A stretch of 64,000 nucleotides of DNA from assembly GCF_013131805.1 (NCBI RefSeq), contig NZ_JABJRC010000001.1:682001-746000 (forward strand). Direction: 5' to 3'. The stretch's first letter is position 1. Each line of letters starts with the position of its first letter. The notes under the pieces were generated by a model. The model saw only the letters and a program-made list of their open reading frames with translations. It made no database searches and was not told the DNA's origin. A program made the translations under genes and the position numbers. Shown one piece after another: positions 50,184-59,380 of the stretch. Source of the stretch: Kribbella sandramycini (lineage in GTDB: Bacteria; Actinomycetota; Actinomycetes; Propionibacteriales; Kribbellaceae).

Positions 50184-52835
50184 TCAGAGCGCCGCGCGAC
50201 CGGCTTCGAGGCGGGCGATCGGGACCCGGAACGGCGAGCAGGACACGTAGTCGAGCCCGACCTGGTGGAAGAAGTGGATCGAGTCCGGGTCGCCGCCGTG
50301 CTCACCGCAGACGCCGAGTTTCAGGTCGGGTTTGGCGGCCCGGCCGCGGTCGACGCCGGTCCGGACCAGCGCGCCGACGCCTTCGGTGTCGATCGACTCG
50401 AACGGCGACACCGCGAAGATGCCCTTCTCCAGGTAGCGGGAGAAGAACGAGCCCTCGACGTCGTCGCGGCTGAACCCCCAGGTGGTCTGGGTGAGGTCGT
50501 TGGTGCCGAACGAGAAGAAGTCGGCGGCCTCGGCGATCTGATCGGCGATGACGGCGGCGCGCGGCAGCTCGATCATCGTGCCGATCGGGATCTCCCACTC
50601 GACGCCGACCTCGGCCAGCACCCGGGAGACCTCGTCACGGGCCAGGTGCAGCTCCTGGACGGCGCCGACCAGCGGGATCATGATCTCCGGCCGCGGGTCC
50701 TTGCCCTGGCCGCGCAGCTCGACGGCCGCGGACGCGATCGCCCGCACCTGCATCGCGAACAGCCCCGGGATCACCAGCCCGAGCCGCACGCCGCGCAGAC
50801 CGAGCATCGGGTTCTGCTCGTGCAGCCGCTGGACCGCGGACAGCAGCTTGGCCTCGCGCCCCGGCTCCTCGCCGCGCTCCTTGGCCAGTGCGACCTTGAC
50901 CGCGAGGTCCTCCATCGAGGGCAGGAACTCGTGCAGCGGCGGGTCGATCAGCCGGATCGTCACCGGCAGCCCGTCCATCGCGCCGAGCAGCTCCAGGAAG
51001 TCGCCGCGCTGCAGCGGCTCCAGCTCGGCCAGCGCGGCGTCCCGCTCGGCGTCGTCCGCGGCCAGGATCAGCCGCTCGACCGCCTCGCGGCGCTCACCGA
51101 GGAACATGTGCTCGGTCCGGCACAGGCCGATCCCCTCGGCCCCGAACCGGCGCGCGCGGGCGGCGTCGTCCGCGGTGTCGGCGTTGGTCCGGACGCCGAG
51201 CCGGCGCACTTCGTCCGCGTGGGAGATGAGCCGGTGGACGGCGGCGACCAGCTCGTCACCGGCGTCGGCGTCCAGGGCGCCCTCGAAGTACTGGACGACG
51301 GGTGACGCGACCACCGGGACCTCGCCGCGGAAGACCTCACCGGTGGTGCCGTCGATCGAGATCGTCGCGTCGGCCTCCAGGACCGTGCCGTTGACCTTGA
51401 TGGTGCCCTGGGCAACATTCACGTCGAGCTCGTCGGCGCCGCAGACGCAGGTCTTGCCCATCCCGCGGGCGACGACGGCCGCGTGCGACGTCTTGCCGCC
51501 GCGGCTGGTCAGGATGCCCTGGGCCGCGATCATCCCGTGCAGGTCGTCGGGGTTGGTCTCCCGGCGAACCAGGATCACCTTCTCGCCGCGGTCGGCCGCT
51601 TCGACCGCCGCGGCCGAGGTGAACACGACCTTGCCGGACGCCGCGCCCGGCGAGGCGCCGATCGCCTTGGTGATCAGCTCCTTGTCGGCATCGCCGTCGA
51701 ACCGCGGGAACATCAGCTGCGCGAGCTGCGCGCCCTTGACCCGCTTGAGCGCCTCGTCGGTGTCGATCACGCCCTCGTCGATCAGGCTGGTCGCGATCCG
51801 GAACGCGGCGGCCGCCGTCCGCTTGCCGACGCGGGTCTGCAGCATCCAGAGCTTGCCGCGCTCGACGGTGAACTCGATATCGCACAGGTCGCGGTAGTGG
51901 CCCTCGAGGGTAGCCATGATCGCCATCAGCTCGTCGTACGACGTCTTGTCGATCTGCTCGAGATCGGCGAGCGGAACGGTGTTGCGGATCCCGGCGACGA
52001 CGTCCTCGCCCTGGGCGTTCTGCAGGTAGTCGCCGTACACGCCGGGCTGGCCGGTGGACGGGTCGCGGGTGAAGCAGACGCCGGTGCCGGAGTCCATGCC
52101 GAGGTTGCCGAAGACCATCGAGCAGATGTTGACCGCGGTGCCGAGGTCGGTCGCGATCCGCTCCTGCCGGCGGTAGAGGATCGCGCGGTCGGAGTTCCAG
52201 GAGGAGAAGACGGCTTCGGTGGCGAGATCCATCTGGGTCCGCGGATCCTGCGGGAACTCGCGGCCGGTGTGCTCCAGGACAGCTTGTTTGAACGTCTCGA
52301 CGAGCGCCTTCAGGTCGTCGGCGTCCAGGTCGAGGTCGTTGCGGGTGCCCTTGGCTTCTTTGGCGGCCTCGATCGCGTCCTCGAAGACGTCGCCCGCCAT
52401 CCCGAGCACGGTCTTGCCGAACATCTGGATCAGCCGGCGGTAGGCGTCCCAGGCGAAGCGCGGGTTGCCCGACTGGTGCGCCAGGCCGTTCACCGAGTCG
52501 TCGTTGAGGCCGACGTTCAGCACCGTCTCCATCATGCCGGGCATCGAGACCGCGGCGCCGGAGCGGACCGAGACCAGCAGCGGGTCGTCGGCCTGACCGA
52601 GTTTCTTGCCCATCTTCTGCTGCAGGACGTCGACGTGGTGGTCGATCTCGTCGGCCAGCTCCGGCGGGACCGAGCCGGTGGCCAGGTAGACCTTGCAGGC
52701 CTCGGTGCTGATCGTGAACCCGGGCGGCACCGGCAGACCGAGATTGGTCATCTCCGCGAGGTTCGCGCCCTTGCCGCCGAGCAGTTCCTTCTGGGACTTG
52801 TCGCCCTCGGCGAAGTCGTAGACGAGTTTCGGCAT
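50184..52835 (-). CDS. ppdK: pyruvate, phosphate dikinase
   Basis: 883 aa, standard length. N-terminal ATP-grasp nucleotide-binding domain (GGKGANLAEMTNLGLPVPPGF), central phosphohistidine domain with the catalytic His in GGKTSHAAVVARGMGK, and C-terminal PEP/pyruvate-binding TIM barrel with ending CGEHGGDPDS (catalytic Cys). It interconverts pyruvate, ATP and phosphate with PEP, AMP and pyrophosphate. ATG at 52835 follows GGGAGTGAC. Longer in-frame reading upstream is not coding. Upstream -10 candidate TACTCT with TTCAAC 18 bp before it. Confidence 0.96.
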   Translation of the reverse strand: MPKLVYDFAEGDKSQKELLGGKGANLAEMTNLGLPVPPGFTISTEACKVYLATGSVPPELADEIDHHVDVLQQKMGKKLGQADDPLLVSVRSGAAVSMPGMMETVLNVGLNDDSVNGLAHQSGNPRFAWDAYRRLIQMFGKTVLGMAGDVFEDAIEAAKEAKGTRNDLDLDADDLKALVETFKQAVLEHTGREFPQDPRTQMDLATEAVFSSWNSDRAILYRRQERIATDLGTAVNICSMVFGNLGMDSGTGVCFTRDPSTGQPGVYGDYLQNAQGEDVVAGIRNTVPLADLEQIDKTSYDELMAIMATLEGHYRDLCDIEFTVERGKLWMLQTRVGKRTAAAAFRIATSLIDEGVIDTDEALKRVKGAQLAQLMFPRFDGDADKELITKAIGASPGAASGKVVFTSAAAVEAADRGEKVILVRRETNPDDLHGMIAAQGILTSRGGKTSHAAVVARGMGKTCVCGADELDVNVAQGTIKVNGTVLEADATISIDGTTGEVFRGEVPVVASPVVQYFEGALDADAGDELVAAVHRLISHADEVRRLGVRTNADTADDAARARRFGAEGIGLCRTEHMFLGERREAVERLILAADDAERDAALAELEPLQRGDFLELLGAMDGLPVTIRLIDPPLHEFLPSMEDLAVKVALAKERGEEPGREAKLLSAVQRLHEQNPMLGLRGVRLGLVIPGLFAMQVRAIASAAVELRGQGKDPRPEIMIPLVGAVQELHLARDEVSRVLAEVGVEWEIPIGTMIELPRAAVIADQIAEAADFFSFGTNDLTQTTWGFSRDDVEGSFFSRYLEKGIFAVSPFESIDTEGVGALVRTGVDRGRAAKPDLKLGVCGEHGGDPDSIHFFHQVGLDYVSCSPFRVPIARLEAGRAAL

Positions 52836-53057
52836 GTCACTCCCTGGGTGCGGGTGCTGCTGCTGAGACGCGGTGAGGTGGCCCGCTAGGCCCGTCGGCT
52901 CCGGTGGCGGGGGCGTCTTTTCAGAGTAAGCCCGAAAACCAGTCCAGTTGAACACTGGTCTCACAACGAGACACGTGACCCTCCCCACAAACCCAAGGCG
53001 GAAAACCCTTACCTGCCTTGACAACGCAAGACAAACCCAGGGTTTAGAGTCTGAAAC
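52836..53057. promoter_or_regulatory. divergent region, ppdK / BtuF-like gene
   Basis: 222 bp. For ppdK: TTCAAC-N18-TACTCT on the minus strand, overlapped by ACCAGT-N10-ACTGGT and GTCTC-N5-GAGAC palindromes. For the rightward gene: TAGAGT (53045-53050) 7 nt before GTG at 53058, a leaderless -10; a TTGACA lies 21 bp upstream, longer than ideal. Confidence 0.5.
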
Positions 53058-53912
53058 GTGCGCATCGTCTCGCTTCTCCCCGCAGCCACCGAGATCTGCT
53101 TCACACTCGGCGCCGGCGACGACGTCGTCGGCGTCACCTTCGAGTGCGACCACCCCGCCGCGGCCCGCACCCGCCCGATCGTCTCCACCACCACGCTGCC
53201 GCCCGGTCTCACCCCCGCCGAGATCGACGCCGTCGTCCGCGAGCGCGCCGCCGCCGGCGAAGACCTCTACACCCTCGACGCCGGCGCCCTCCGCCACCTC
53301 GCCCCCGACGTCGTCATCACCCAGGACCTCTGCGCCGTCTGCGCCCTCGACACCACCGACGTCACCGAAGCCCTCACCTACCTCGGCTGCACCGCCCGCG
53401 TAGTCACCACCAACCCCCAAACCCTCCCCGACATCCTCACCTCCATCGAACAAGTCGCCCACGCAATCGGCCGCGACAGCACACCCGTGGTTGCCGACCT
53501 CCGCGAGCGACTGGATCAGGTTCGTGCGAACCGCTCGGGCAGACGGGTGGGGGTGGTGGAGTGGGTGGAGCCGTTGTTCGGGGCGGGGCATTGGGTGCCG
53601 GAGATGGTGGCGGTGGCGGGTGGGGTGAATGTGGTGGGGGTGGTGGGTGGGCGGTCGGGGGTGGTGGGGTGGGAGGAGTTGGCGGGGGCTGAGGTTGTGG
53701 TGGTGGCGCCTTGTGGGTTTGGGTTGGAGGCGGCGGCTGAGCAGGCGCTCGGAGTGGTGGAGCGGGTGCCGGTGGGGGCTGAGGTGTGGGCGGTGGATGC
53801 GAACAGTTACTTCGCGCGGCCCGGGCCCCGGGTGGTGGACGGGATCGAGTTGCTGGCGGAGATTCTGGGTGGGGGTACGCCGGACGCAGCGAAGGCGCGA
53901 CGAGTGCGGTGA
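53058..53912 (+). CDS. BtuF-like periplasmic-binding-fold protein, no signal peptide
   Basis: 284 aa. Helical-backbone binding fold of the BtuF/FecB type: RIVSLLPAATEICFTLGAGD, VITQDLCAVCALDTTDV, GVVEWVEPLFGAGHWVPEMV, VDANSYFARPGPRVVDGIELL. No signal peptide, so a cytosolic stand-alone cobalamin- or metal-ligand-binding protein is more likely than a transporter component, and no ABC genes are near. Composition flips inside the gene: C-rich third positions up to about 53480, then strongly G-rich from about 53550. Start is a leaderless GTG. Confidence 0.8.
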   Translation: MRIVSLLPAATEICFTLGAGDDVVGVTFECDHPAAARTRPIVSTTTLPPGLTPAEIDAVVRERAAAGEDLYTLDAGALRHLAPDVVITQDLCAVCALDTTDVTEALTYLGCTARVVTTNPQTLPDILTSIEQVAHAIGRDSTPVVADLRERLDQVRANRSGRRVGVVEWVEPLFGAGHWVPEMVAVAGGVNVVGVVGGRSGVVGWEELAGAEVVVVAPCGFGLEAAAEQALGVVERVPVGAEVWAVDANSYFARPGPRVVDGIELLAEILGGGTPDAAKARRVR

Positions 53913-53920
53913 CGGGCGGA

Positions 53921-54016
53921 CCGCCAACACTCACCAACTCCCGCTGAGGGTGGGTGCGCGCGTGCCGCTGAGCGTGGCGGCGGCGGTACCGCGGATAGTT
54001 GGTAAGTGGGGGCGGT
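53921..54016 (+). repeat. 79-nt dispersed palindromic repeat, copy B
   Basis: Arms ACTCACCAACT (53929-53939) and AGTTGGTAAGT (53997-54007), 79 nt between outer ends, then GGGGGCGGT. Sits between two convergent genes. Confidence 0.82.
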
Positions 54017-54022
54017 GCGGCG

Positions 54023-55972
54023 CTAGAGAGTGCGGCGGGTTCTTAGGTAGTCGCCGACTACGGCGGCGCCGAGGCCGTCGGGGTCGGGGGCCAGGACTCG
54101 GCCGCCGGAGCGGCGGGCGAGGAGGTCTACGAAGACGTTGAGGCGGGGGTCGTCACCGAGACGGAAGACGGTGAGAGAGGCACCTAGTTTGGCGAGGCGG
54201 TCGACTTCGAAGACGGTTTTGCGGAGGGTGGCAGGCTCGGGTGGGTAGGAGAACTCGGCGGTGCCGTCGGGTTCGAGGTGGGCGGTGGGTTCGCCGTCGG
54301 TGACCATCAGGACGACAGGCTGCGCGTCGGGGTGCCGGCGGAGGTGACGGCCGGCGAGCAGGAGGGCGTGGTGGGCGTTGGTGCCCTGCTCCCACGTGCC
54401 TTCGAGGCCGATCAGCTGGGGCAGTTCGACGACGCCGGCGTACCGGCCGAAGGTGATCAGCTGGAGATCGTCGTTGCGGTACCGGGTCGAGATGAGCTGG
54501 TGCAACGCGAGCGCCGTCCGCTTCATCGGCAGCCAACGGTTCTCCTGCACCATCGACCACGAGGTGTCGACGAGCAGCGCGACCGCGGCCCGGGCCCGAT
54601 GCTCGGTCTCGGCGATCTCGACGTCCGCGACGTCGAGCCGCACCGGCCCGCGCCCGGCCGTCCGCAGTACGGCGTTCCGCACTGTCCGCGGCACGTCCCA
54701 GGCCTGGGTGTCACCGAACTGCCACGGCCGCGACGACCCGCTCAGCTCACCCGCCGCCCCGGCGTTCGCCGCGTCCCGCTCGCCCGAGCCGCGCGCCGTC
54801 CGCAGGACGTCGGCCAACGCCGTCTGACCCAACTGCCGCAACGCCTTCGGCGACAACCGCAGCGAACCGTCCGGCGCGCGCTCGACCAGCCCCTGCTCCC
54901 GAAGCTGCCGCTCCAACTCACTCAGCCGCCGCGCGTCAACCGTCGCCTCATCGCCCAACTGCCGAGTCAGCGCCTCGAGATCGATATCCTCCAGCCGCGC
55001 GCCCGGATACGACTGCGACAACTGCTCGGCGAGCGCATCCAGCTCAGCCAGATCCGACATCGCCCGCGCACCTTCCGCGAGCCCGAGCGGATCCTCACCA
55101 CTCATCTGCGCCGAGCCCGTCCAGTCCTCCCCGGGCCGCAGCGACTGCAACTGCGCATCGAGCTGCGCGAGCTGCTGCGCCAACTGTGGACTCCCGAAGG
55201 CCTGCTGCGACAGCGAGGCCAGCTCGGCCCGCTGCTCCGGCGTCATCGAGTTCAGCATCCGCTGCGCCGCGGCCGCCCGCTGCGCCAGGACGTCGATCAA
55301 CTCGTCCACGTTCCGCGGATTCTCCGGGAAGAACTCCCCATGCTTGGCCATGAACTCGGCGAACAACTCAGGCACCTCGCCCCGCCCCTGCGCATGCGCG
55401 GCGAGCAACGCGTTCAGATCGGCGAGCATCTCGTTGACCCGCTCGACGTCCGCAGGCGTGGTCTGCTGCAGCGCCTCCTTCATGCCCTCGAACCGCGACC
55501 CGAGCAACTCCCGCCCGAGCAGCTCGCGAATCTGCTCGAACTTCTGCCGCCCCTCCGCCGACTGCCAGTCGTACGACGCCAGCTCGCGCACGGCGGCCGC
55601 CGTCCCCGAAGGAAGCGCGTCGAGCTGCGCCTCGCGGAACCGGGCGTCGTCCGACGGGTTGGGGAACAGCTCACGCCGCTCCGCCGCCAAAGCCTCATCC
55701 AGCAACCGTTGGACGTTGCGCAACGTGCCATCGAGATTGTGCCGCCGCTCAATCTCGCGACGGCGCTCCCACAGCCGGCGGGTCAGGTCGTCCAGACCCT
55801 GCGTACGCCGGGTGCCACGCCGCAGCAACTCCTCCAGCGCGGACCGCGGCGACGACCCGTTCATCACCTCGCGCCCGATCTCGTCGAGCGCGTCGCGCAG
55901 GTCGACGGGCGCGGCGAGCGGATCAGGCCCGTCGTGCCACGGGCCGTAGGACCAGCCTTCCGGGATCGTCAT
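54023..55972 (-). CDS. VWA-domain protein paired with MoxR-type ATPase
   Basis: 649 aa. A long helical, Gln/Leu/Ala-rich N-terminal part (1-420), then a von Willebrand A domain with MIDAS motif DTSWS (469-473), plus TNAHHAL and MVTDGEP for the other metal-contact loops. No membrane segment. ATG at 55972 overlaps the ATPase stop by one base (TGATG). AAA+ MoxR/VWA pairs act as chaperones that load metals or remodel proteins; the client here is unknown. The stop is 6 bp from the 79-nt repeat. Confidence 0.87.
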   Translation of the reverse strand: MTIPEGWSYGPWHDGPDPLAAPVDLRDALDEIGREVMNGSSPRSALEELLRRGTRRTQGLDDLTRRLWERRREIERRHNLDGTLRNVQRLLDEALAAERRELFPNPSDDARFREAQLDALPSGTAAAVRELASYDWQSAEGRQKFEQIRELLGRELLGSRFEGMKEALQQTTPADVERVNEMLADLNALLAAHAQGRGEVPELFAEFMAKHGEFFPENPRNVDELIDVLAQRAAAAQRMLNSMTPEQRAELASLSQQAFGSPQLAQQLAQLDAQLQSLRPGEDWTGSAQMSGEDPLGLAEGARAMSDLAELDALAEQLSQSYPGARLEDIDLEALTRQLGDEATVDARRLSELERQLREQGLVERAPDGSLRLSPKALRQLGQTALADVLRTARGSGERDAANAGAAGELSGSSRPWQFGDTQAWDVPRTVRNAVLRTAGRGPVRLDVADVEIAETEHRARAAVALLVDTSWSMVQENRWLPMKRTALALHQLISTRYRNDDLQLITFGRYAGVVELPQLIGLEGTWEQGTNAHHALLLAGRHLRRHPDAQPVVLMVTDGEPTAHLEPDGTAEFSYPPEPATLRKTVFEVDRLAKLGASLTVFRLGDDPRLNVFVDLLARRSGGRVLAPDPDGLGAAVVGDYLRTRRTL

Positions 55973-57369
55973 CAGACCCCGTAGACCGTCGAGTCGTCAT
56001 CGGCGTCCTTCGCCAGCCGTTTCGACAGGTACAGCGCCTCCAGCGCGAGCTCGACCGCCGCGGCGATCCGGCCGGGCGACTCATCCGCGTCGACTCCGGC
56101 CCGGGCCGCGACGTCGTGCAGCACAGGCAACTCGGGCAGCGCGGCGAGCACATCCTTGCCCGGCACCCGCTCGCCGGTGGTCACAAGGTTGCCATCGGCA
56201 ACAGCTTGGGCGAGTGGCGACAGGTCGAGACCGGCGAACCGCTCGCGCGCCGTGTCGGCCACCGACCGCCGCAGCAGGTACTCGAGCAGCTCGATCTCGC
56301 GCCCCTCCTCCCCCGGCTCGAACTCCAGCTTGCCCCGCAGGACGGCGGGGACGGCGTCCAGGTCGACCGGACGGGCGACGGCCGGCTCCTCCCCGGTGAT
56401 CGCGCTCCGCCGCAGCGCGGCCGCCGCGATCGTCTCCGCCGCCGCGACCGCGAACCGGGCCGAGACACCCGACCGCTGGTCGATCGCCGGCGACTCGCGC
56501 AGGTGCCGGACGAACCGCGCCAGCACCTCCAGCAACGGCTCCCCGACCTCGGCGGTGAACTCGGCCTCCTGCCGGATCACGTCCACCTCGGCGTCGATGT
56601 CGAGCGGGTAGTGCGTCCGGACCTCGGCGCCGAAGCGGTCCTTGAGCGGGGTGATGATCCGGCCGCGGTTGGTGTAATCCTCCGGGTTGGCGGTTGCCAC
56701 CAGCAACACGTCGAGCGGCAGCCGCAGCGTGTACCCGCGGACCTGGATGTCGCGCTCCTCCATCACGTTCAGCAGCGCGACCTGGATCCGCTCGGCGAGA
56801 TCCGGCAGCTCGTTGATCGCGACGATCCCGCGGTGCGCCCGCGGGACCAGCCCGAAGTGGATGGTCTCCGGGTCGCCGAGGCTGCGCCCCTCGGCCACCT
56901 TGACCGGGTCGACGTCGCCGATCAGGTCACCGACCGAGGTGTCCGGGGTCGCGAGTTTCTCGGCGTACCGCAGGCTGCGGTGCAGCCAGGTCACGGGCAG
57001 CTCGTCGCCGAGCTCGGCCGCGCGCCGGATCGACGCGGGCGTGATCGGGTCGAGCGGGTGCTCGGGCAGCTCGGCGCCCTCGATCACCGGCGTCCACTCG
57101 TCGAGCAGGCCGATCAGCGTGCGCAGCAGCCGGGTCTTGCCCTGGCCGCGCTCACCGAGCAGGACGACGTCGTGGCCCGCGAGCAGAGCGCGCTCCAGCT
57201 GCGGGATCACCGTCCGGGTGAACCCGACGATGCCGGGCCACGGGTCCTGCCCGGCGCGGAGTTGTTTCAGCAGATTGTCACGAAGCTCGGCCTTCACCGA
57301 CCGAGGCAGATAACCGGCGGCCCGAAGGTCACCGGCCGTACGCGGAAGTTCAGCAGGTGCACTGGTCAC
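55972..57369 (-). CDS. MoxR/ChlI-type AAA+ ATPase
   Basis: 465 aa. Walker A LGERGQGKTR (71-80), Walker B region GIVAINELPDL, sensor region LLVATANPEDY, and arginine-finger region ITPLKDRFGAEVR: the Mg-chelatase subunit I/MoxR group. The C-terminal helical part (about 300-465) is extended. GTG at 57369. First gene of a two-gene operon with the VWA protein; together they probably form a chaperone that uses ATP to act on a partner protein. Confidence 0.9.
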   Translation of the reverse strand: MTSAPAELPRTAGDLRAAGYLPRSVKAELRDNLLKQLRAGQDPWPGIVGFTRTVIPQLERALLAGHDVVLLGERGQGKTRLLRTLIGLLDEWTPVIEGAELPEHPLDPITPASIRRAAELGDELPVTWLHRSLRYAEKLATPDTSVGDLIGDVDPVKVAEGRSLGDPETIHFGLVPRAHRGIVAINELPDLAERIQVALLNVMEERDIQVRGYTLRLPLDVLLVATANPEDYTNRGRIITPLKDRFGAEVRTHYPLDIDAEVDVIRQEAEFTAEVGEPLLEVLARFVRHLRESPAIDQRSGVSARFAVAAAETIAAAALRRSAITGEEPAVARPVDLDAVPAVLRGKLEFEPGEEGREIELLEYLLRRSVADTARERFAGLDLSPLAQAVADGNLVTTGERVPGKDVLAALPELPVLHDVAARAGVDADESPGRIAAAVELALEALYLSKRLAKDADDDSTVYGV

Positions 57370-57398
57370 GTGACGACGTTAGCTCGGTCACCCCAAAA

Positions 57399-58673
57399 TC
57401 AAGACAGCTTCGGGGTGAAACGATCGGCGGACAGGACGTGGGTGCCGAAGAAGGTGATCGGCACCCAGGGGTGCTGGGGTGAGTCGCGGGTGACGAAGTG
57501 GTTGCCGTCGGCAGGCGCGGTGGGACGCAGGTCGTACTCGATGACGGCCTGCTCAGTGAAGGCGAGCCGGTCGCCGGTGGCGCGGTAGGTGATGCCGAGC
57601 TCGCCGTCGGCCCGACGGACGACGTCGATCTGCACGGACGCCCGCGCGTACGAGCCGACGTGACGATCGTCGGTCGGGACGTCGATCGGCTCGGGCGCGG
57701 CCGGATGCGCCACGCCGGTGTAATGGGTGAAGACCTCGGAGATGAGCGGCTCGAAGAGCGCGGACCCGTTCCCGGAGTTGGTCAGGACGCAGACCGCGAC
57801 GTCCGCCTCGGGGTCGATGCGCAGGAACGCCTTCTGACCAATGGTCGAACCGTCGTGGCCGAACAGGCTGCGACCGCCCCATTCGTAGAGGCGCCAGCAC
57901 AGACCGAGGTCGGCGGAGGTGGTGACCGTGAGACCTTGCGGCTCCCGCATGGCGCGGTAGCGGTCGTCGGTGAGGTGCAGGCGGGCGAACTCGAGCAGGT
58001 CGCCCGCTGTCGCCGCGATCGTGCCGGCCGGGCCGATGCTGCGCGGCAGCTGCCAGCTGCGCACCGGCGTCCCCTCGGGGATCACATGGCCGACGGCGGC
58101 CCGATGCAGGATCGCCTCCTCCGGCAGCGTGCAGGTCTTGGTCAGACCGAGCGGTTCGATCAAACGAGCGCGCAGCGAGGCATCCCAACCGCGGCCGTCG
58201 AGTACTTCGATGATGCGGCCGAGCACGACGTACCCCGCGTTGCAGTACGAGTACGCCGTACCGGGTTCGAACAACAGCTCCGCGGCCCCGAGCAGCTCGA
58301 CGTACCGCTCGACGCAGTCGTCACCACGCCCGGTGTCGGTGAAGACGTCGCCGTCGATACCACTGGTGTGCGTGAGCAACTGCCGCACCGTCACCCGCGG
58401 ATCAATCGGCGCCCCCGGCAACAACTTCACCACGGCGTCGTCCAGCTGGAGCCGCCCCTCGGCAACCAGCTGAACGATCATCGTCGCCGTCCACGGTTTG
58501 GTCACCGACCCGAGATGAAACACCGAGTCGGCCGTGGTCTCGACCCCGGTCGCGGTGTTGAGCACGCCGTACGGAACGACCGTCAGCTCGCCGTCCGCCC
58601 AGATCCCGAGCACAGCCCCCGGCACCGCGGCCGTCGTCGCCAATTCACTCAACCGCACAGACCAGTCAGGCAT
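57399..58673 (-). CDS. beta-lactamase-family serine hydrolase
   Basis: 424 aa. Class C beta-lactamase/DD-peptidase fold: Ser-x-x-Lys in LGSVTKPW, Tyr-x-Asn in YSYCNAGY, and His-x-Gly in LFGHDGST. No signal peptide, so probably a cytosolic esterase or peptidase rather than a resistance enzyme. The C-terminal 100 residues form a lipocalin-like beta domain. ATG at 58673 lies 10 bp after the Clp-N/HTH stop; TAGGGT, 7 nt upstream, may also give a leaderless transcript. Confidence 0.82.
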   Translation of the reverse strand: MPDWSVRLSELATTAAVPGAVLGIWADGELTVVPYGVLNTATGVETTADSVFHLGSVTKPWTATMIVQLVAEGRLQLDDAVVKLLPGAPIDPRVTVRQLLTHTSGIDGDVFTDTGRGDDCVERYVELLGAAELLFEPGTAYSYCNAGYVVLGRIIEVLDGRGWDASLRARLIEPLGLTKTCTLPEEAILHRAAVGHVIPEGTPVRSWQLPRSIGPAGTIAATAGDLLEFARLHLTDDRYRAMREPQGLTVTTSADLGLCWRLYEWGGRSLFGHDGSTIGQKAFLRIDPEADVAVCVLTNSGNGSALFEPLISEVFTHYTGVAHPAAPEPIDVPTDDRHVGSYARASVQIDVVRRADGELGITYRATGDRLAFTEQAVIEYDLRPTAPADGNHFVTRDSPQHPWVPITFFGTHVLSADRFTPKLS

Positions 58674-58683
58674 GCCCCCGACC

Positions 58684-59379
58684 CTACTTCGCGAGCTGGT
58701 CCAGGAAGGCGCGGATGTCGTGCAGCGCGGTGTCCTCGTCAAGGCCCTGATCCTGCAGGATCTTGGTCCCGATCCCGCCGGTGTCGCGGTAGAACGCGAG
58801 CAGCAGATGTTCGGTGCCGACGTAGTTGTGGCCGAGGGTCAGCGCCGATGCGACCGCACCTTGCAGGACGTGCGTCGCGCCGCGGGTGTACGGCGGATTC
58901 TGCGCATCGATCGGCTGACCCGCCTCGCCGACCGGGCTGACGGCGTCGACCGCCTGATACAGGGTCTGCTCGGTGAGCCCGCGGCCGACGAGCACCTGCG
59001 TCGCGATCGCCTGCGGCTGCGTGAAGAACGCGAGCAACACGTGCTCTGCGCCGACGAAGTGCTGGTTGCGCCCGTTGGCGACATCCACAGCCGCGCGGAC
59101 GACGGACTGCGTGCGCGGCGTGAACCGGTCGAACGACGTCGCGTCGGCGAACCGCTTGTGCGCGGCCTGTTTGCTCACGCCGAGCACCGCACTGATCTCG
59201 ACCCACGACTTCCCCGCGCCCCGCGCGCGATCCACGAAGAACCCGAGCGCCGCGTCGCCCGTACTGGTCAGCTCACTGATGGTGGACGCCGCCGTCGCGA
59301 GCTGCGCCAGCTCGTCGTCGCTGCCGGCGTCCGCCTTGATCGTCGTGATGAGTTGCTGCAGATCAGGTCCAGGAGTCAT
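58684..59379 (-). CDS. Clp-N-domain protein with N-terminal HTH
   Basis: 231 aa. N-terminal HTH (about 50-75: SWVEISAVLGVSKQAAHKRF), then two Clp-N repeats (about 85-150: TQSVVRAAVDVANGR, FVGAEHVLLAFFTQ; and about 160-231: LGHNYVGTEHLLLAFYRD). There is no ATPase domain, so it is not ClpC; a DNA-binding protein that senses Clp substrates or adaptors is likely. ATG at 59379 is leaderless. Two identical-arm palindromes lie on the promoter, probably its own operators. The beta-lactamase-like gene follows after 10 bp. Confidence 0.85.
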   Translation of the reverse strand: MTPGPDLQQLITTIKADAGSDDELAQLATAASTISELTSTGDAALGFFVDRARGAGKSWVEISAVLGVSKQAAHKRFADATSFDRFTPRTQSVVRAAVDVANGRNQHFVGAEHVLLAFFTQPQAIATQVLVGRGLTEQTLYQAVDAVSPVGEAGQPIDAQNPPYTRGATHVLQGAVASALTLGHNYVGTEHLLLAFYRDTGGIGTKILQDQGLDEDTALHDIRAFLDQLAK

Positions 59380-59380
59380 G

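Noticed and set aside
50184..53930. Very long open frame extending ppdK upstream to 53930
   Set aside because: The upstream part is low-complexity His/Pro/Gly-rich shadow of the opposite-strand BtuF-like gene; ATG at 52835 has a ribosome-binding site and the standard PPDK N-terminus.
57399..58673. Beta-lactamase resistance enzyme
   Set aside because: No signal peptide, lipocalin-like C-terminus, His-x-Gly instead of Lys-Thr-Gly; better read as a general serine hydrolase.
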